A DNA stretch of 64,000 nt. Origin: DAIQRJ01 sp963708795 (GTDB lineage: Bacteria > Actinomycetota > Actinomycetes > Propionibacteriales > DAIQRJ01). A program made the translations under genes and the position numbers. The notes under the pieces were generated by a model that was given only the letters and a program-made list of their open reading frames with translations, was not told the origin of the DNA and ran no database searches. This document shows, in pieces, positions 26,107 through 33,997 of this stretch; the first letter of the stretch is position 1; every line of letters begins with the position of its first letter. Location: NCBI GenBank assembly GCA_963708795.1, contig CAVPUH010000008.1, forward strand, positions 230,775-294,774, read 5' to 3'.

Positions 26107-27681
26107 ATGGACCTCGCCGAGCTCGTCGCGACCTCCGCCGCCGTGGCCGCCACCCGGTCACGCTCGGAGAAGGCGGTCCTCATCGCCGCCACCCTGCAGG
26201 CAGCGACACCCGGTGAGATCGGCCTCGTGGCCCGCTATCTCACCGGCGGCCTGAGACAGCGCCGACCGGGCGTGGGATGGGCGTCGTTTCGCGACGCGCC
26301 ACCGCCGCGTGCCGACATCGACGGGGCCGATCGGCTCACCGTCGGCGATGTCGACACGGCGTTCGAGGCCATGTCGACCGACACCGGCCCCGGTTCGGCC
26401 GGACGACGGGTCGCCCTGCTGCACGAGCTGATGAGCCGCGCCACCGCAGACGAGCAGCGGTACCTGGCCGGCCTCGTCGGTGGCGAGCTCCGCCAGGGTG
26501 CGCTCGAATCGATCGTCGTCGACGCCCTGGCCAAGGCGTTCGCGGTCCCCGTGGCGGCCGTGCGCCGAGCGGTCATGCTCGGCGGTGAACTCCCGAGCGT
26601 GGCGACCGCCCTGGCACGCGACGGCGTGGACGCGCTGGCCGGTTTCACGCTCACCGTCGGCCGCCCCGTCCAGCCCATGCTCGCGGCGGCTGCGCCGGAC
26701 GTCACGGAGGCATTGGCCAAGGTCGGCGCCAGCGCGGCGGAGCCCGCCCGGCTCGACCGCAAGCTCGACGGTGTCCGTGTGCAGGTCCACCGCGACGGCG
26801 AGCACGTCATCGTCGCCAGCCGGTCCCTCGACGACCTGACGGCCCGGCTCCCCGAGGTGGTCGGCGTGGCCCGGGCACTGCCGGTGGACCGGGTCGTGCT
26901 CGACGGCGAGGTCATCGTCCTCGACGAGACCGGCCGGCCCGCGCCGTTCCAGGTCACCGCATCCCGCACCGCGAGCCGGCCGCTTCCGTCGTCGGCGGGT
27001 CCGACCGGCGGGTTGTCCGTCTTCTTCTTCGACATCCTGCACGTCGACGATCGCGATCTCATCGACGCGCCGGCGGCCGAGCGGTGGCGCGAACTCGCCC
27101 GAGTGATACCGACCGAGCACGCGATCCCGTCGCTCGACACGGCCGACCCCGACGAAGCGCAGGCCTTCTTCGACGCGGCCCTCGATGCCGGTCACGAAGG
27201 CCTCGTGGTCAAGTCCTCGACGGCGCCCTACGCCGCCGGCCGCCGCGGTGCCGGCTGGGTCAAGGTGAAGCCACGGCACACGTTCGATCTGGTGGTCCTC
27301 GCCGCCGAGTGGGGACACGGACGACGCACCGGACTGCTCTCCAACCTGCACCTGGGCGCCCGCGGCGACGACGGGGAATACGTGATGGTCGGCAAGACGT
27401 TCAAGGGGCTCACCGACGAACTACTGACCTGGCAGACCGAACAGTTCGGCCGCATCGAGGTGGGCCGAGATTCGTCAACGGGCACAGTGTTCCTGGATCC
27501 GGTGATGGTCGTGGAGATCGCGTTCGACGGGGTGCAGACCTCGCGCCGTTACCCGGGCGGGGCGGCGCTGAGATTCGCCCGGGTGTTGAGGTATCGGCCG
27601 GACAAGACGGCCGATCAGGCCGACAGCATCCTCGACATCCTGCGAATCAGGGACATGACACCTGCATCCACCGACGACTGA
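26107..27681 (+). CDS. ATP-dependent DNA ligase (LigB type)
   Basis: A 524-residue ATP-dependent ligase. After an N-terminal DNA-binding domain (to about residue 190), motif I is KLDGVRVQ with the adenylated lysine K219; SRSLDDLTARLPE is motif Ia/III region, LDGEVIVLDETGRP is motif III, EGLVVKSS is motif IV, and AGWVKVKPRHTFDLVVLAAE is motif V. The C-terminal OB domain ends the protein. Length and order match mycobacterial LigB, a non-essential enzyme separate from the NAD-dependent LigA; it lacks the polymerase and nuclease domains of LigD. ATG 26107 follows a 129-base spacer from htrA. Confidence 0.9.
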   Translation: MDLAELVATSAAVAATRSRSEKAVLIAATLQAATPGEIGLVARYLTGGLRQRRPGVGWASFRDAPPPRADIDGADRLTVGDVDTAFEAMSTDTGPGSAGRRVALLHELMSRATADEQRYLAGLVGGELRQGALESIVVDALAKAFAVPVAAVRRAVMLGGELPSVATALARDGVDALAGFTLTVGRPVQPMLAAAAPDVTEALAKVGASAAEPARLDRKLDGVRVQVHRDGEHVIVASRSLDDLTARLPEVVGVARALPVDRVVLDGEVIVLDETGRPAPFQVTASRTASRPLPSSAGPTGGLSVFFFDILHVDDRDLIDAPAAERWRELARVIPTEHAIPSLDTADPDEAQAFFDAALDAGHEGLVVKSSTAPYAAGRRGAGWVKVKPRHTFDLVVLAAEWGHGRRTGLLSNLHLGARGDDGEYVMVGKTFKGLTDELLTWQTEQFGRIEVGRDSSTGTVFLDPVMVVEIAFDGVQTSRRYPGGAALRFARVLRYRPDKTADQADSILDILRIRDMTPASTDD

Positions 27682-27686
27682 AGACC

Positions 27687-27715
27687 GGAAGCAGTGGAAG
27701 CAAGTGGAAGCAGTT
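27687..27715. repeat. Three tandem GGAAGCARGT-type units upstream of sigB
   Basis: GGAAGCAGT, GGAAGCAAGT and GGAAGCAGTT follow one another at 27687, 27696 and 27706, and a partial GGAAC continues at 27716. The period is 9-10 bases. It begins just after the ligase stop codon and is purine-rich on this strand, unlike its neighbours. It could be a phased regulatory array or a slippage tract. Confidence 0.5.
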
Positions 27716-27788
27716 GGAACGTGTTCATCGATTCGTAATGGAGAAGGCCGGCGATCGACCGATCTATCGGCCGAAGCACGGCGAATCC

Positions 27789-27804
27789 TCAGGCGAATCT
27801 CAGG
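27789..27804. promoter_or_regulatory. TCAGG-N6-TCAGG direct repeat upstream of sigB, candidate MprA-type binding site
   Basis: TCAGG at 27789-27793 and 27800-27804 are separated by CGAATC, exactly the 11-base period seen upstream of htrA. It forms part of a larger near-repeat (GCGAATCCTCAG, GCGAATCTCAG). It lies 122 bases before the sigB ATG, where a promoter-upstream activator site would be expected. MprA is known to regulate sigB directly in M. tuberculosis; the link here is inferred from the shared motif. Confidence 0.55.
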
Positions 27805-27926
27805 TGCGCAGGGGAATCTGCATTTCCAGTGGTTCGTTTGACCTGGTGAGAGTTGTAAGCGCTGCCTGTCAGCCGACGAGCAGCGTGGACCGGCCTCGTT
27901 CACCATGAGGACAGGGAGGCACCACC

Positions 27927-28979
27927 ATGGCTCGTGCCCGCACCAACGCGAGTGAGTCTGCCGAAGAGCGCGATCTGTTCGGGCAGTACCTCGAGGAGAT
28001 AGCCCGGACGCCGCTGCTCGACGCCGCCACCGAGGTCGAACTCGCCATCACGATCGAGGTCGGCCTCTACGCCGAGCACGTGCTGGCGACACGTGCCGAG
28101 GGACCCTCGACCACACGTGCCAAGACCGACCCCACCGACGACGAACTCCGTGCCCTCGCCGAGGCCGGCCGCGCCGCGGTCCGCCACTTCCTCGAAGCGA
28201 ACCTTCGACTGGTCGTCTCGGTGGCCCGCAAGTACACCCGCTCCGCCATGCCGATGCTCGACCTGGTCCAGGAAGGCAACACCGGCCTCATCCGCGCGGT
28301 CGAGAAGTTCGACTACACCCGCGGCTACAAGTTCTCGACGTACGCGACCTGGTGGATCCGCCAAGCCATCACCCGTGGCATCGCCCAGCAGGGCCGCGTC
28401 GTCCGTCTCCCCGTGCACGTCGTCGAAGAGCTCAACAGCCTCTCGACCTCGCGCCGCGACCTGGAGCGCCTGTTCGGGCGGGAGCCGAACACCACCGAGC
28501 TCGCCGAGGCCATGGACTCGACCGAGGCCCACATCGTCGAACTGATGGGCTGGGGACGCGACCACGTCTCCCTCGACATGAGCATCGACGACGACGGCGA
28601 TACCACGCTCGGTGACCTCGTCGCCCGCACCGACCGGCAGATGCTGCCAGAGGAGGTCGCCATCGACCTCGACATGCGGCATCAGCTCGGCTCGCTGCTC
28701 GGTGACCTCGACGACCGTTCGGCCTCGATCGTGCGGCTGCGTTACGGGCTCGACGACGGCCGCCCGTGGGGTCTCGCCGAGATCGGCACGAAGCTCAACC
28801 TGTCCCGCGAGCGCGTTCGGCAGCTCGAACGGGCCGCGGTACGGAAGCTGCGCGAGTCCGCCAGCCCCGACCTGCTGAGCCGGAGCGTCACGATCGACCC
28901 CAACGGGGACACGGAGTCGACGGTCCGGCCGGCGGCCGCCACAACCGCCCGCAAGAAGACCACAGCGCACGCCGCCTGA
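27927..28979 (+). CDS. sigB: SigB-like principal-type RNA polymerase sigma factor
   Basis: A 350-residue sigma-70 factor resembling mycobacterial SigB: it has no long region 1.1 and starts almost directly in region 1.2 (DLFGQYLEEIARTPLLDAAT). Region 2 carries NLRLVVSVARKYTRSAMPML and YKFSTYATWWIRQAITRGIA; region 3 has LPVHVVEELNSL; region 4 ends with LAEIGTKLNLSRERVRQLER. A Lys/Ala-rich tail follows. ATG 27927 has a GGGAGG ribosome binding site seven bases upstream. Group 2 sigma factors of this kind serve stress and stationary phase; the TCAGG repeat upstream ties it to the neighbouring MprAB system. A strong terminator follows. Confidence 0.92.
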   Translation: MARARTNASESAEERDLFGQYLEEIARTPLLDAATEVELAITIEVGLYAEHVLATRAEGPSTTRAKTDPTDDELRALAEAGRAAVRHFLEANLRLVVSVARKYTRSAMPMLDLVQEGNTGLIRAVEKFDYTRGYKFSTYATWWIRQAITRGIAQQGRVVRLPVHVVEELNSLSTSRRDLERLFGREPNTTELAEAMDSTEAHIVELMGWGRDHVSLDMSIDDDGDTTLGDLVARTDRQMLPEEVAIDLDMRHQLGSLLGDLDDRSASIVRLRYGLDDGRPWGLAEIGTKLNLSRERVRQLERAAVRKLRESASPDLLSRSVTIDPNGDTESTVRPAAATTARKKTTAHAA

Positions 28980-28992
28980 TCCAGATCGTCGC

Positions 28993-29021
28993 GATGCCCC
29001 GGACCCCGTGTCCGGGGCATC
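28993..29021 (+). terminator. Terminator of sigB
   Basis: GATGCCCCGGAC (28993-29004) and GTCCGGGGCATC (29010-29021) are perfect inverted repeats around the loop CCCGT, 14 bases past the sigB stop. Confidence 0.8.
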
Positions 29022-29046
29022 GTCGTCGGTGAGGCAGGATGACCGC

Positions 29047-29682
29047 GTGCGACTCGACCACGTCTCCTACGCCGTCAGCGCCGGTGCCTTCGTCCCGACA
29101 CTGCAGCGGCTGGGCTCTGCGCTGGGCGCGTCGTTCTCCGACGGCGGTGTCCACCCCGGCTTCGGGACGCGCAACGTCGTGCTCGGCTGCACGGGTGGCA
29201 CCTACATCGAGATCGTCAGTCCCCTCGACCATCCCGCCGTCGACCGCGTGCCGTTCGGTCGTGCGGTCAAGCAACGTGCGGAGGAGGGCGGTGGCTGGCT
29301 CGGTTGGGTCGTCGGGGTCGAGTCCCTGGAACCGATCGAGGAGCGCATCGGCCGTCAAGCCGTCGAGGGACACCGCATCCTGCCCTCCGGCGAGCGACTC
29401 TCCTGGCACCAGATCGGCGTGCTCGATCTGCTCCGCGACCCTCAGCTGCCGTTCTTCGTCAGCTGGTCGGAGGAATCCGCGCACCCCGGCGACGCCGCCA
29501 CGTCCGCCGTCTCCGTGGCCACCCTCGAGATCGCGGGCAGCCCGGATGCCGTCGACACCTGGCTGGGCGAACCGGCCGACGAGGCGCTCGACCCCATCGA
29601 CGTCGACTGGGTCGACGCTGAGGAACCCGGCCTGGTGGCGGTCCGGTTCATGACGCCGAGCGGCATCGTCCGGATCGACTGA
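29047..29682 (+). CDS. VOC family protein (glyoxalase-like domain)
   Basis: A 211-residue protein beginning RLDHVSYAVSAG, followed by FGTRNVVLGCTGGTYIEIVS and DHPAVDRVPFGRAV, as in actinobacterial glyoxalase-like (vicinal oxygen chelate) proteins. H in LDHVSYAV and E in YIEIVS are the candidate metal ligands of the first beta-alpha-beta-beta-beta unit. The second unit is less clear (WHQIGVLD, SVATLEIAG). The substrate is unknown. GTG 29047 starts directly at the conserved domain; a frame upstream to 29008 lies in the sigB terminator. Its stop sits within a perfect hairpin. Confidence 0.8.
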   Translation: MRLDHVSYAVSAGAFVPTLQRLGSALGASFSDGGVHPGFGTRNVVLGCTGGTYIEIVSPLDHPAVDRVPFGRAVKQRAEEGGGWLGWVVGVESLEPIEERIGRQAVEGHRILPSGERLSWHQIGVLDLLRDPQLPFFVSWSEESAHPGDAATSAVSVATLEIAGSPDAVDTWLGEPADEALDPIDVDWVDAEEPGLVAVRFMTPSGIVRID

Positions 29683-29690
29683 TCCGGACG
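29667..29690. terminator. Bidirectional hairpin at the VOC/aldo-keto reductase junction
   Basis: CGTCCGGATC (29667-29676), loop GACT, GATCCGGACG (29681-29690) form a perfect 10-base stem. The stop codon of the VOC gene (29680-29682) lies in the loop and stem, and the stop of the convergent reductase is 14 bases further on. Confidence 0.7.
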
Positions 29691-29703
29691 ACGCCGACAC
29701 GCG

Positions 29704-30765
29704 TCAGTCGCGCGGCAGCCGCGAACTCTCCCAGAGGTCGATCCCACCCTCGACGGCGAACTCGTCGATGCGGGCCAGCTCCTCGTCGGTGAACGTGAGG
29801 TTGGCCGAGGCCGCCACATTGTTCTCGAGCTGGGCCACACTGCTGGCCCCGATCAGCACCGAGGTCACCCGCTTGTCCCGGAGTGCCCATGCGAGCGCCA
29901 GCTGGGCCAGCGACTGCCCGCGTGCGCCGGCCAGTTCGTTGAGCTTCCGGATGTGGGTGAGGTTCTGCTCGTTCAGCATCGACGTCGACAACGACTTGCC
30001 GGCCGCGGCCCGGGAATCGGCCGGGATCCCGTCGAGGTAGCGGTCGGTCAGGAGTCCCTGCGCCAACGGTGAGAACGCGATGCATCCGATCCCCTCGTCG
30101 CCCAGCGTCTCCACGAGGTCCTCCTCGATCCAGCGGTTCAGCATCGAGTACGACGGCTGGTGGATCAGGCACGGAGTGCCGAGGTCCCGCAGGATCGCGG
30201 CGGCGCGCTTCGTGTCCGCGGCGGAGTACGACGAGATCCCCGCGTAGAGGGCCCGCCCGGAACGGACCGCCGTGTCGAGGGCGCCCATCGTCTCCTCGAG
30301 CGGGGTGTTCGGGTCGAAGCGATGGGAGTAGAAGATGTCGACGTACTCGAGGCCCATGCGAGCCAGGGACTGGTCGAGACTCGACAGCAGGTACTTGCGC
30401 GATCCCCACTCACCGAACGGGCCCGGCCACATGTAGTAGCCGGCCTTGGTCGAGATCACCAGCTCGTCGCGGAACGGCGTGAAGTCCTGCGCGTAGAGCT
30501 TGCCGAAGTTCGCCTCGGCAGCGCCCGCCGGCGGGCCGTAGTTGTTGGCCAGGTCGAAGTGGTTCACGCCGAGGTCGAAGGCGCGGCGGAGGATCGCGCG
30601 CTGGTTGCCGAGAAGCGCGTCGTCGCCGAAGTTGTGCCACAACCCGAGGCTGACGGCCGGGAGGTGGAGGCCGGACGCACCGACGCGGTGGTACGGCATC
30701 TCCTCGTAACGGTCGGCGGCGGGCGTGTACTGGGTATCGGGCAGGAAGGGCGAGTGTGCGGTCAC
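29704..30765 (-). CDS. Aldo/keto reductase, YghZ/L-glyceraldehyde 3-phosphate reductase type
   Basis: A 353-residue NADPH-dependent aldo/keto reductase: YHRVGASGLHLPAVSLGLWH at the N-terminus, the catalytic quartet candidates D and Y in FDLANNYGPPAGAAE, K in ISTKAGY and H in FYSHRFDPNTP, and the cofactor block VLIGASSVAQLENN. NNYGPPAGAAEANFG and WPGPFGEWGSRKYL are typical of the YghZ/Kv-beta-like branch, known to reduce L-glyceraldehyde 3-phosphate and methylglyoxal. GTG 30765 is the likely start (VTAHSPFLPDTQYTPAADRY); ATG 30699 is in frame but would drop residues usually present. Divergent from the spermidine synthase-like gene. Confidence 0.9.
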   Translation of the reverse strand: MTAHSPFLPDTQYTPAADRYEEMPYHRVGASGLHLPAVSLGLWHNFGDDALLGNQRAILRRAFDLGVNHFDLANNYGPPAGAAEANFGKLYAQDFTPFRDELVISTKAGYYMWPGPFGEWGSRKYLLSSLDQSLARMGLEYVDIFYSHRFDPNTPLEETMGALDTAVRSGRALYAGISSYSAADTKRAAAILRDLGTPCLIHQPSYSMLNRWIEEDLVETLGDEGIGCIAFSPLAQGLLTDRYLDGIPADSRAAAGKSLSTSMLNEQNLTHIRKLNELAGARGQSLAQLALAWALRDKRVTSVLIGASSVAQLENNVAASANLTFTDEELARIDEFAVEGGIDLWESSRLPRD

Positions 30766-30858
30766 GATCCGGAAGTCTGGCACGGCCGTCCGTCTCGCTG
30801 CCGTGGCCGCCCGGACTACACCCGGAACCGGCCGTGGCTGCCGTGCCAGACTGACCCG

Positions 30859-31752
30859 ATGGCCGGGCGTGCACGCAACAGTCGCCCGAGCGGTTCGCGC
30901 GTCGCCGGGTCTCGAGGACCGGCTGCCCGGCAGTCGGAGACGGCGATGTCGATGGCCGGACACCACGTGATCGACACCGGTACCGCCGACCTCGTGCCCG
31001 ATCCGGCCGACCCGGACGGCTTCCTCCTCAGCGTCAACGACGTGCCGAGTTCCTACGTGCATGCGGATCCGACCAGGCTCGACTTCGAGTACATGCAGTG
31101 GTTCGCCGACGTCCTGGACGCGTGGTCCGAGCCTCCTGCGGCACTGAAGGCGACGCACGTCGGCGGCGCCGGGTGCACGATGGCGCGCTACCTGGCCGCG
31201 ACCCGCCCCGGCTCGACCCAGGTCGTCTACGAGATCGACGCGGCACTCGCCACCCTCGCCCGCCAGGCCTTCGGGCTCAAGCAGGTCGCCGGTGTGCGCA
31301 TCCGGGCCGAGGACGGGCGGAGCGGCCTCGCCGGCGCCCCGGTCGGCGTGGCCGACGTCGTGATCCGGGACGCGTTCGCCGGCGCGACCGTTCCCCCACA
31401 CCTGCGGACCGACGGCTGGCTGGACGTCGTGCGGGCGGCGTTGCGGCCCGGCGGTCTGTACGTGGCCAACATCGCCGATCAGACGACGCTGGCACTGGCC
31501 CGCCGCGAGGCCGTGACCGCCGCGGCGGCCTTCCGCTACGTCGCGCTCGTCGCCGAACCGGGCCAGCTGCGGGGACGGCGGTACGGCAACGTCGTCCTGG
31601 TGGCGAGCGACGCGGAGCTCCCCGAGCAGGCGGTGACGCGGCGACTCGCGTCGGGTGCCGTGCGCGCCCGGTACGTCCCGCCCGAGCGGGTCGCTGAGCT
31701 GACGTCGGGTCAGACGCCCCTGGTCGATGCCGAGCCCGGCACCGGGACGTGA
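30859..31752 (+). CDS. Spermidine synthase-like methyltransferase-fold protein
   Basis: A 297-residue Rossmann-fold protein of the spermidine synthase superfamily, as in actinobacterial homologues: IDTGTADLVPDPADPDGFLL, NDVPSSYVHADPTRLDFEYM, the nucleotide loop VGGAGCTMARYLAA, YEIDAALATLAR and DVVIRDAFAGATVP. It lacks the usual polyamine-binding Asp motifs in a form I can confirm, so a true aminopropyltransferase activity is unproven. ATG 30859 is chosen (MAGRARNSRPSGSR, basic leader common in this family). The last 43 bases overlap the convergent tesB end. Confidence 0.8.
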   Translation: MAGRARNSRPSGSRVAGSRGPAARQSETAMSMAGHHVIDTGTADLVPDPADPDGFLLSVNDVPSSYVHADPTRLDFEYMQWFADVLDAWSEPPAALKATHVGGAGCTMARYLAATRPGSTQVVYEIDAALATLARQAFGLKQVAGVRIRAEDGRSGLAGAPVGVADVVIRDAFAGATVPPHLRTDGWLDVVRAALRPGGLYVANIADQTTLALARREAVTAAAAFRYVALVAEPGQLRGRRYGNVVLVASDAELPEQAVTRRLASGAVRARYVPPERVAELTSGQTPLVDAEPGTGT

Positions 31753-32615
31753 CGCAAGAGCCCCTCCTGCGCCACCGAGGCGACCAGCGAGCCGTTCCGC
31801 GCGAACAAGCGACCCGTGACGAATCCGAGACCGGCCGACGCCGACGGGGAGACCTGGTCGTACAGCAGCCAGTCGTCGGCCCGGACCGGCTGGTGGAACC
31901 ACATCGCGTGATCGAGGGAGGCGACGAGCAGGTCGGGCGCGCCGACGTAGGTGCCGTGCGGGACCAGGGCGGCGCCGAGCAGCGTCAGATCCGAGGCGTA
32001 GGTCAGCACGCTCGCGTGCACCGCGGCGTCCTCGGGTAGCGCGCCGGACGTCCGGATCCACAACCGTGCCGTCGCGGGGTGCTCGGCGTCGGTCAGCCCG
32101 CCGCCCGCGCGGCCGTCGCCGACGTAGCGCACCTCCAGGGCGTCCCATTCGGCCAGGAACGCGTGCGCGTCGCGGCCGCTCACGGCGGCGAGCACCTCCC
32201 CCAGCGTCGGGCAGGCGTCAGGCGGCGGCGCGGCGGGCATCGGGTCGGCGTGGGTGAACCCCGGTTCCGGACGGTGGAACGACACGATCGACGCGAAGAT
32301 CGTCGCCTCACCCTGTTGCGCCTCGACGCGACGCGTCGCGAACGACCGGCCGTCCCGAATGCGCTCGACGCGGTAACTGATCGGCTCGACCGGCCGTCCG
32401 GGGCGTAGGAAGTAGGCGTGCAGCGAGTGCACGACCATGCGGTCGTCAGCGGTCCGCTCGGGCATCGTGCGGGTGGCGGCCGCCAGCGCCTGCGCGGCGA
32501 CCTGCCCGCCGAACACCCGTTGCAGCGCCGTCTCCGGTTGGCGGCCGACGAACGTGTCGTGATCGGTCGGTGTCAGGTCGAGCAGGCCGAGGAGGTCGGC
32601 GACGGTGGCGGGCAT
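31710..32615 (-). CDS. tesB: Acyl-CoA thioesterase II (TesB)
   Basis: A 301-residue double hot-dog thioesterase: LLDLTPTDHDTFVGRQP, RVFGGQVAAQALAAATRTMP, LHAYFLRPGRPVEPISYRVE and RDGRSFATRRVEAQQG in the first fold, SLDHAMWFHQPVRADDWLLY and GLGFVTGRLFARNGSLVAS in the second, all hallmarks of TesB. It hydrolyses medium/long acyl-CoA. ATG 32615 overlaps the stop of the upstream peptidase gene (TGATG), making it the last gene of a four-gene operon with EcsC, AI-2E transporter and peptidase genes. The longer frame to 32723 is inside the neighbour. Confidence 0.92.
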   Translation of the reverse strand: MPATVADLLGLLDLTPTDHDTFVGRQPETALQRVFGGQVAAQALAAATRTMPERTADDRMVVHSLHAYFLRPGRPVEPISYRVERIRDGRSFATRRVEAQQGEATIFASIVSFHRPEPGFTHADPMPAAPPPDACPTLGEVLAAVSGRDAHAFLAEWDALEVRYVGDGRAGGGLTDAEHPATARLWIRTSGALPEDAAVHASVLTYASDLTLLGAALVPHGTYVGAPDLLVASLDHAMWFHQPVRADDWLLYDQVSPSASAGLGFVTGRLFARNGSLVASVAQEGLLRHVPVPGSASTRGV

Positions 32616-33997
32616 CAGCCACCGCTCCCGGCGTCGCGGTGGCGGGCAGCCATGGCCAGCAGCTGGTCGAGGACCACATCGCCGTCGCGGATCCCGTCGT
32701 GCAGGTAGTCGGGTGTCAGCCATGCCTGGACGTTCGCGACCTCGCCGGCCGCCCGGAGGGACAGCTCGGAGGGGACGAACAGGTCGTGCTCGTAGACGGC
32801 CGCGAAGACCGGGACCTCGTTGCGCGACAGCCGGTCCAGGTCGTACAGCGGCGGCCAGTCGTCACGCGCAGCCAGGTTCTCGGCCACGGCCGCGAGCGGC
32901 CGGAGGCCGGGGTCCTCATCGAAGAAGAAGGGCTGGATCACCTCGCCGAGCAGGCAGGGCTCGTGCGCGTCGACCGCGAGCTCGGGCCGTTCGGCGAGGA
33001 CCGTGGCGGCGGTCCAGCCGGTCGACTCCCCCTGTGCGTAGATCGATTCGTGCAGGACGGCGTAGAGCGGGCCGTCGGCGTAGGACACCCGGCCCGCCAT
33101 CTCACCGAGGAACACGTCGGTCAGCTGGTCGGGCCCGTTCGGGTCGCTCGCCGGCGCGAAGGCGTCGGTGAGCATGACGTGCAGCTGGGTCTGACCGGCG
33201 CGGAAGCCGAGGAGGCCCCCCACGGTCTGGAACAACCGAGGGGTGAGCCGCACGCCGTTCGGGAGGCGCTCGTCGTGTTCACTCAGGTGGGCCATGATGC
33301 GGCGGACCACGTCGCGGTCCTCCGGCCAGCGCCCGAAGTAGTCGGCGTTCGTCGCGACGGTGGTGGTGAGCGTGTGCTCGTAGACCTCGCGCGTGGTCGC
33401 CGTCGGACTCGGAAGGCCGCCGGTGATGAGGCATTCACGGAGCCCACCCGGCGCCTGCGAGAGGTAGGTCAGGGTGACGAAGCCGCCGTAGCTCTGCCCG
33501 AGTGACGTCCACGCGTCGTCGCCGACGATCGCCCGGCGCACGGCCTCGGCGTCCGCCACGATCGCATCCGCGCGGAAGTGCGTGAGGTAGTCGGCGGTCG
33601 CGTCCACACCGTCGGCCGCGATCATCCCGGCCAGCGTCCGCGCGGTCGCCGGGGTCGACCGTCCGGTGCCGCGCTGGTCGAGCATGACCACCCGGTAGTC
33701 GGCGAGCAGCTTGTCGACCCAGCTCGGTGCAGGCGGACGGACGGCGCGCCCACCAGGACCGCCCTGCAGGTACACCAGGGCCGGCTGCTCCTCGCCGACG
33801 GCCAGCTTCTTCCTGGCGGTGATCGAGCTCAACTCGCGCGCGAAGACCTTGACGGTCCGGCCGTCCGGCTCCGACAGGATCAGCGGCACCTCGACCTGGT
33901 GGTCGACCATCTCGACCGTGTCGTCACGTCCCGGCAGCTGCGACCGTCCGAGAACCCGATGCGCGCCGATCCCACCGCTCGCACCGCCGGCCGTCAC
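32615..33997 (-). CDS. Alpha/beta hydrolase, proline iminopeptidase type
   Basis: A 460-residue alpha/beta hydrolase of peptidase family S33: oxyanion loop YLQGGPGGRAVRP, DQRGTGRSTPA, nucleophile Ser in SLGQSYGGFVTLTYL, and a C-terminal VPVFAAVYEHDLFVPSEL segment (Asp) and YLHDGIRDG (His). This pattern fits proline iminopeptidase, which removes N-terminal proline. There is no signal peptide, so it should be cytoplasmic. GTG 33997 overlaps the stop of the AI-2E transporter gene (GTGA); ATG 33910 is a shorter alternative start. Confidence 0.88.
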   Translation of the reverse strand: MTAGGASGGIGAHRVLGRSQLPGRDDTVEMVDHQVEVPLILSEPDGRTVKVFARELSSITARKKLAVGEEQPALVYLQGGPGGRAVRPPAPSWVDKLLADYRVVMLDQRGTGRSTPATARTLAGMIAADGVDATADYLTHFRADAIVADAEAVRRAIVGDDAWTSLGQSYGGFVTLTYLSQAPGGLRECLITGGLPSPTATTREVYEHTLTTTVATNADYFGRWPEDRDVVRRIMAHLSEHDERLPNGVRLTPRLFQTVGGLLGFRAGQTQLHVMLTDAFAPASDPNGPDQLTDVFLGEMAGRVSYADGPLYAVLHESIYAQGESTGWTAATVLAERPELAVDAHEPCLLGEVIQPFFFDEDPGLRPLAAVAENLAARDDWPPLYDLDRLSRNEVPVFAAVYEHDLFVPSELSLRAAGEVANVQAWLTPDYLHDGIRDGDVVLDQLLAMAARHRDAGSGG

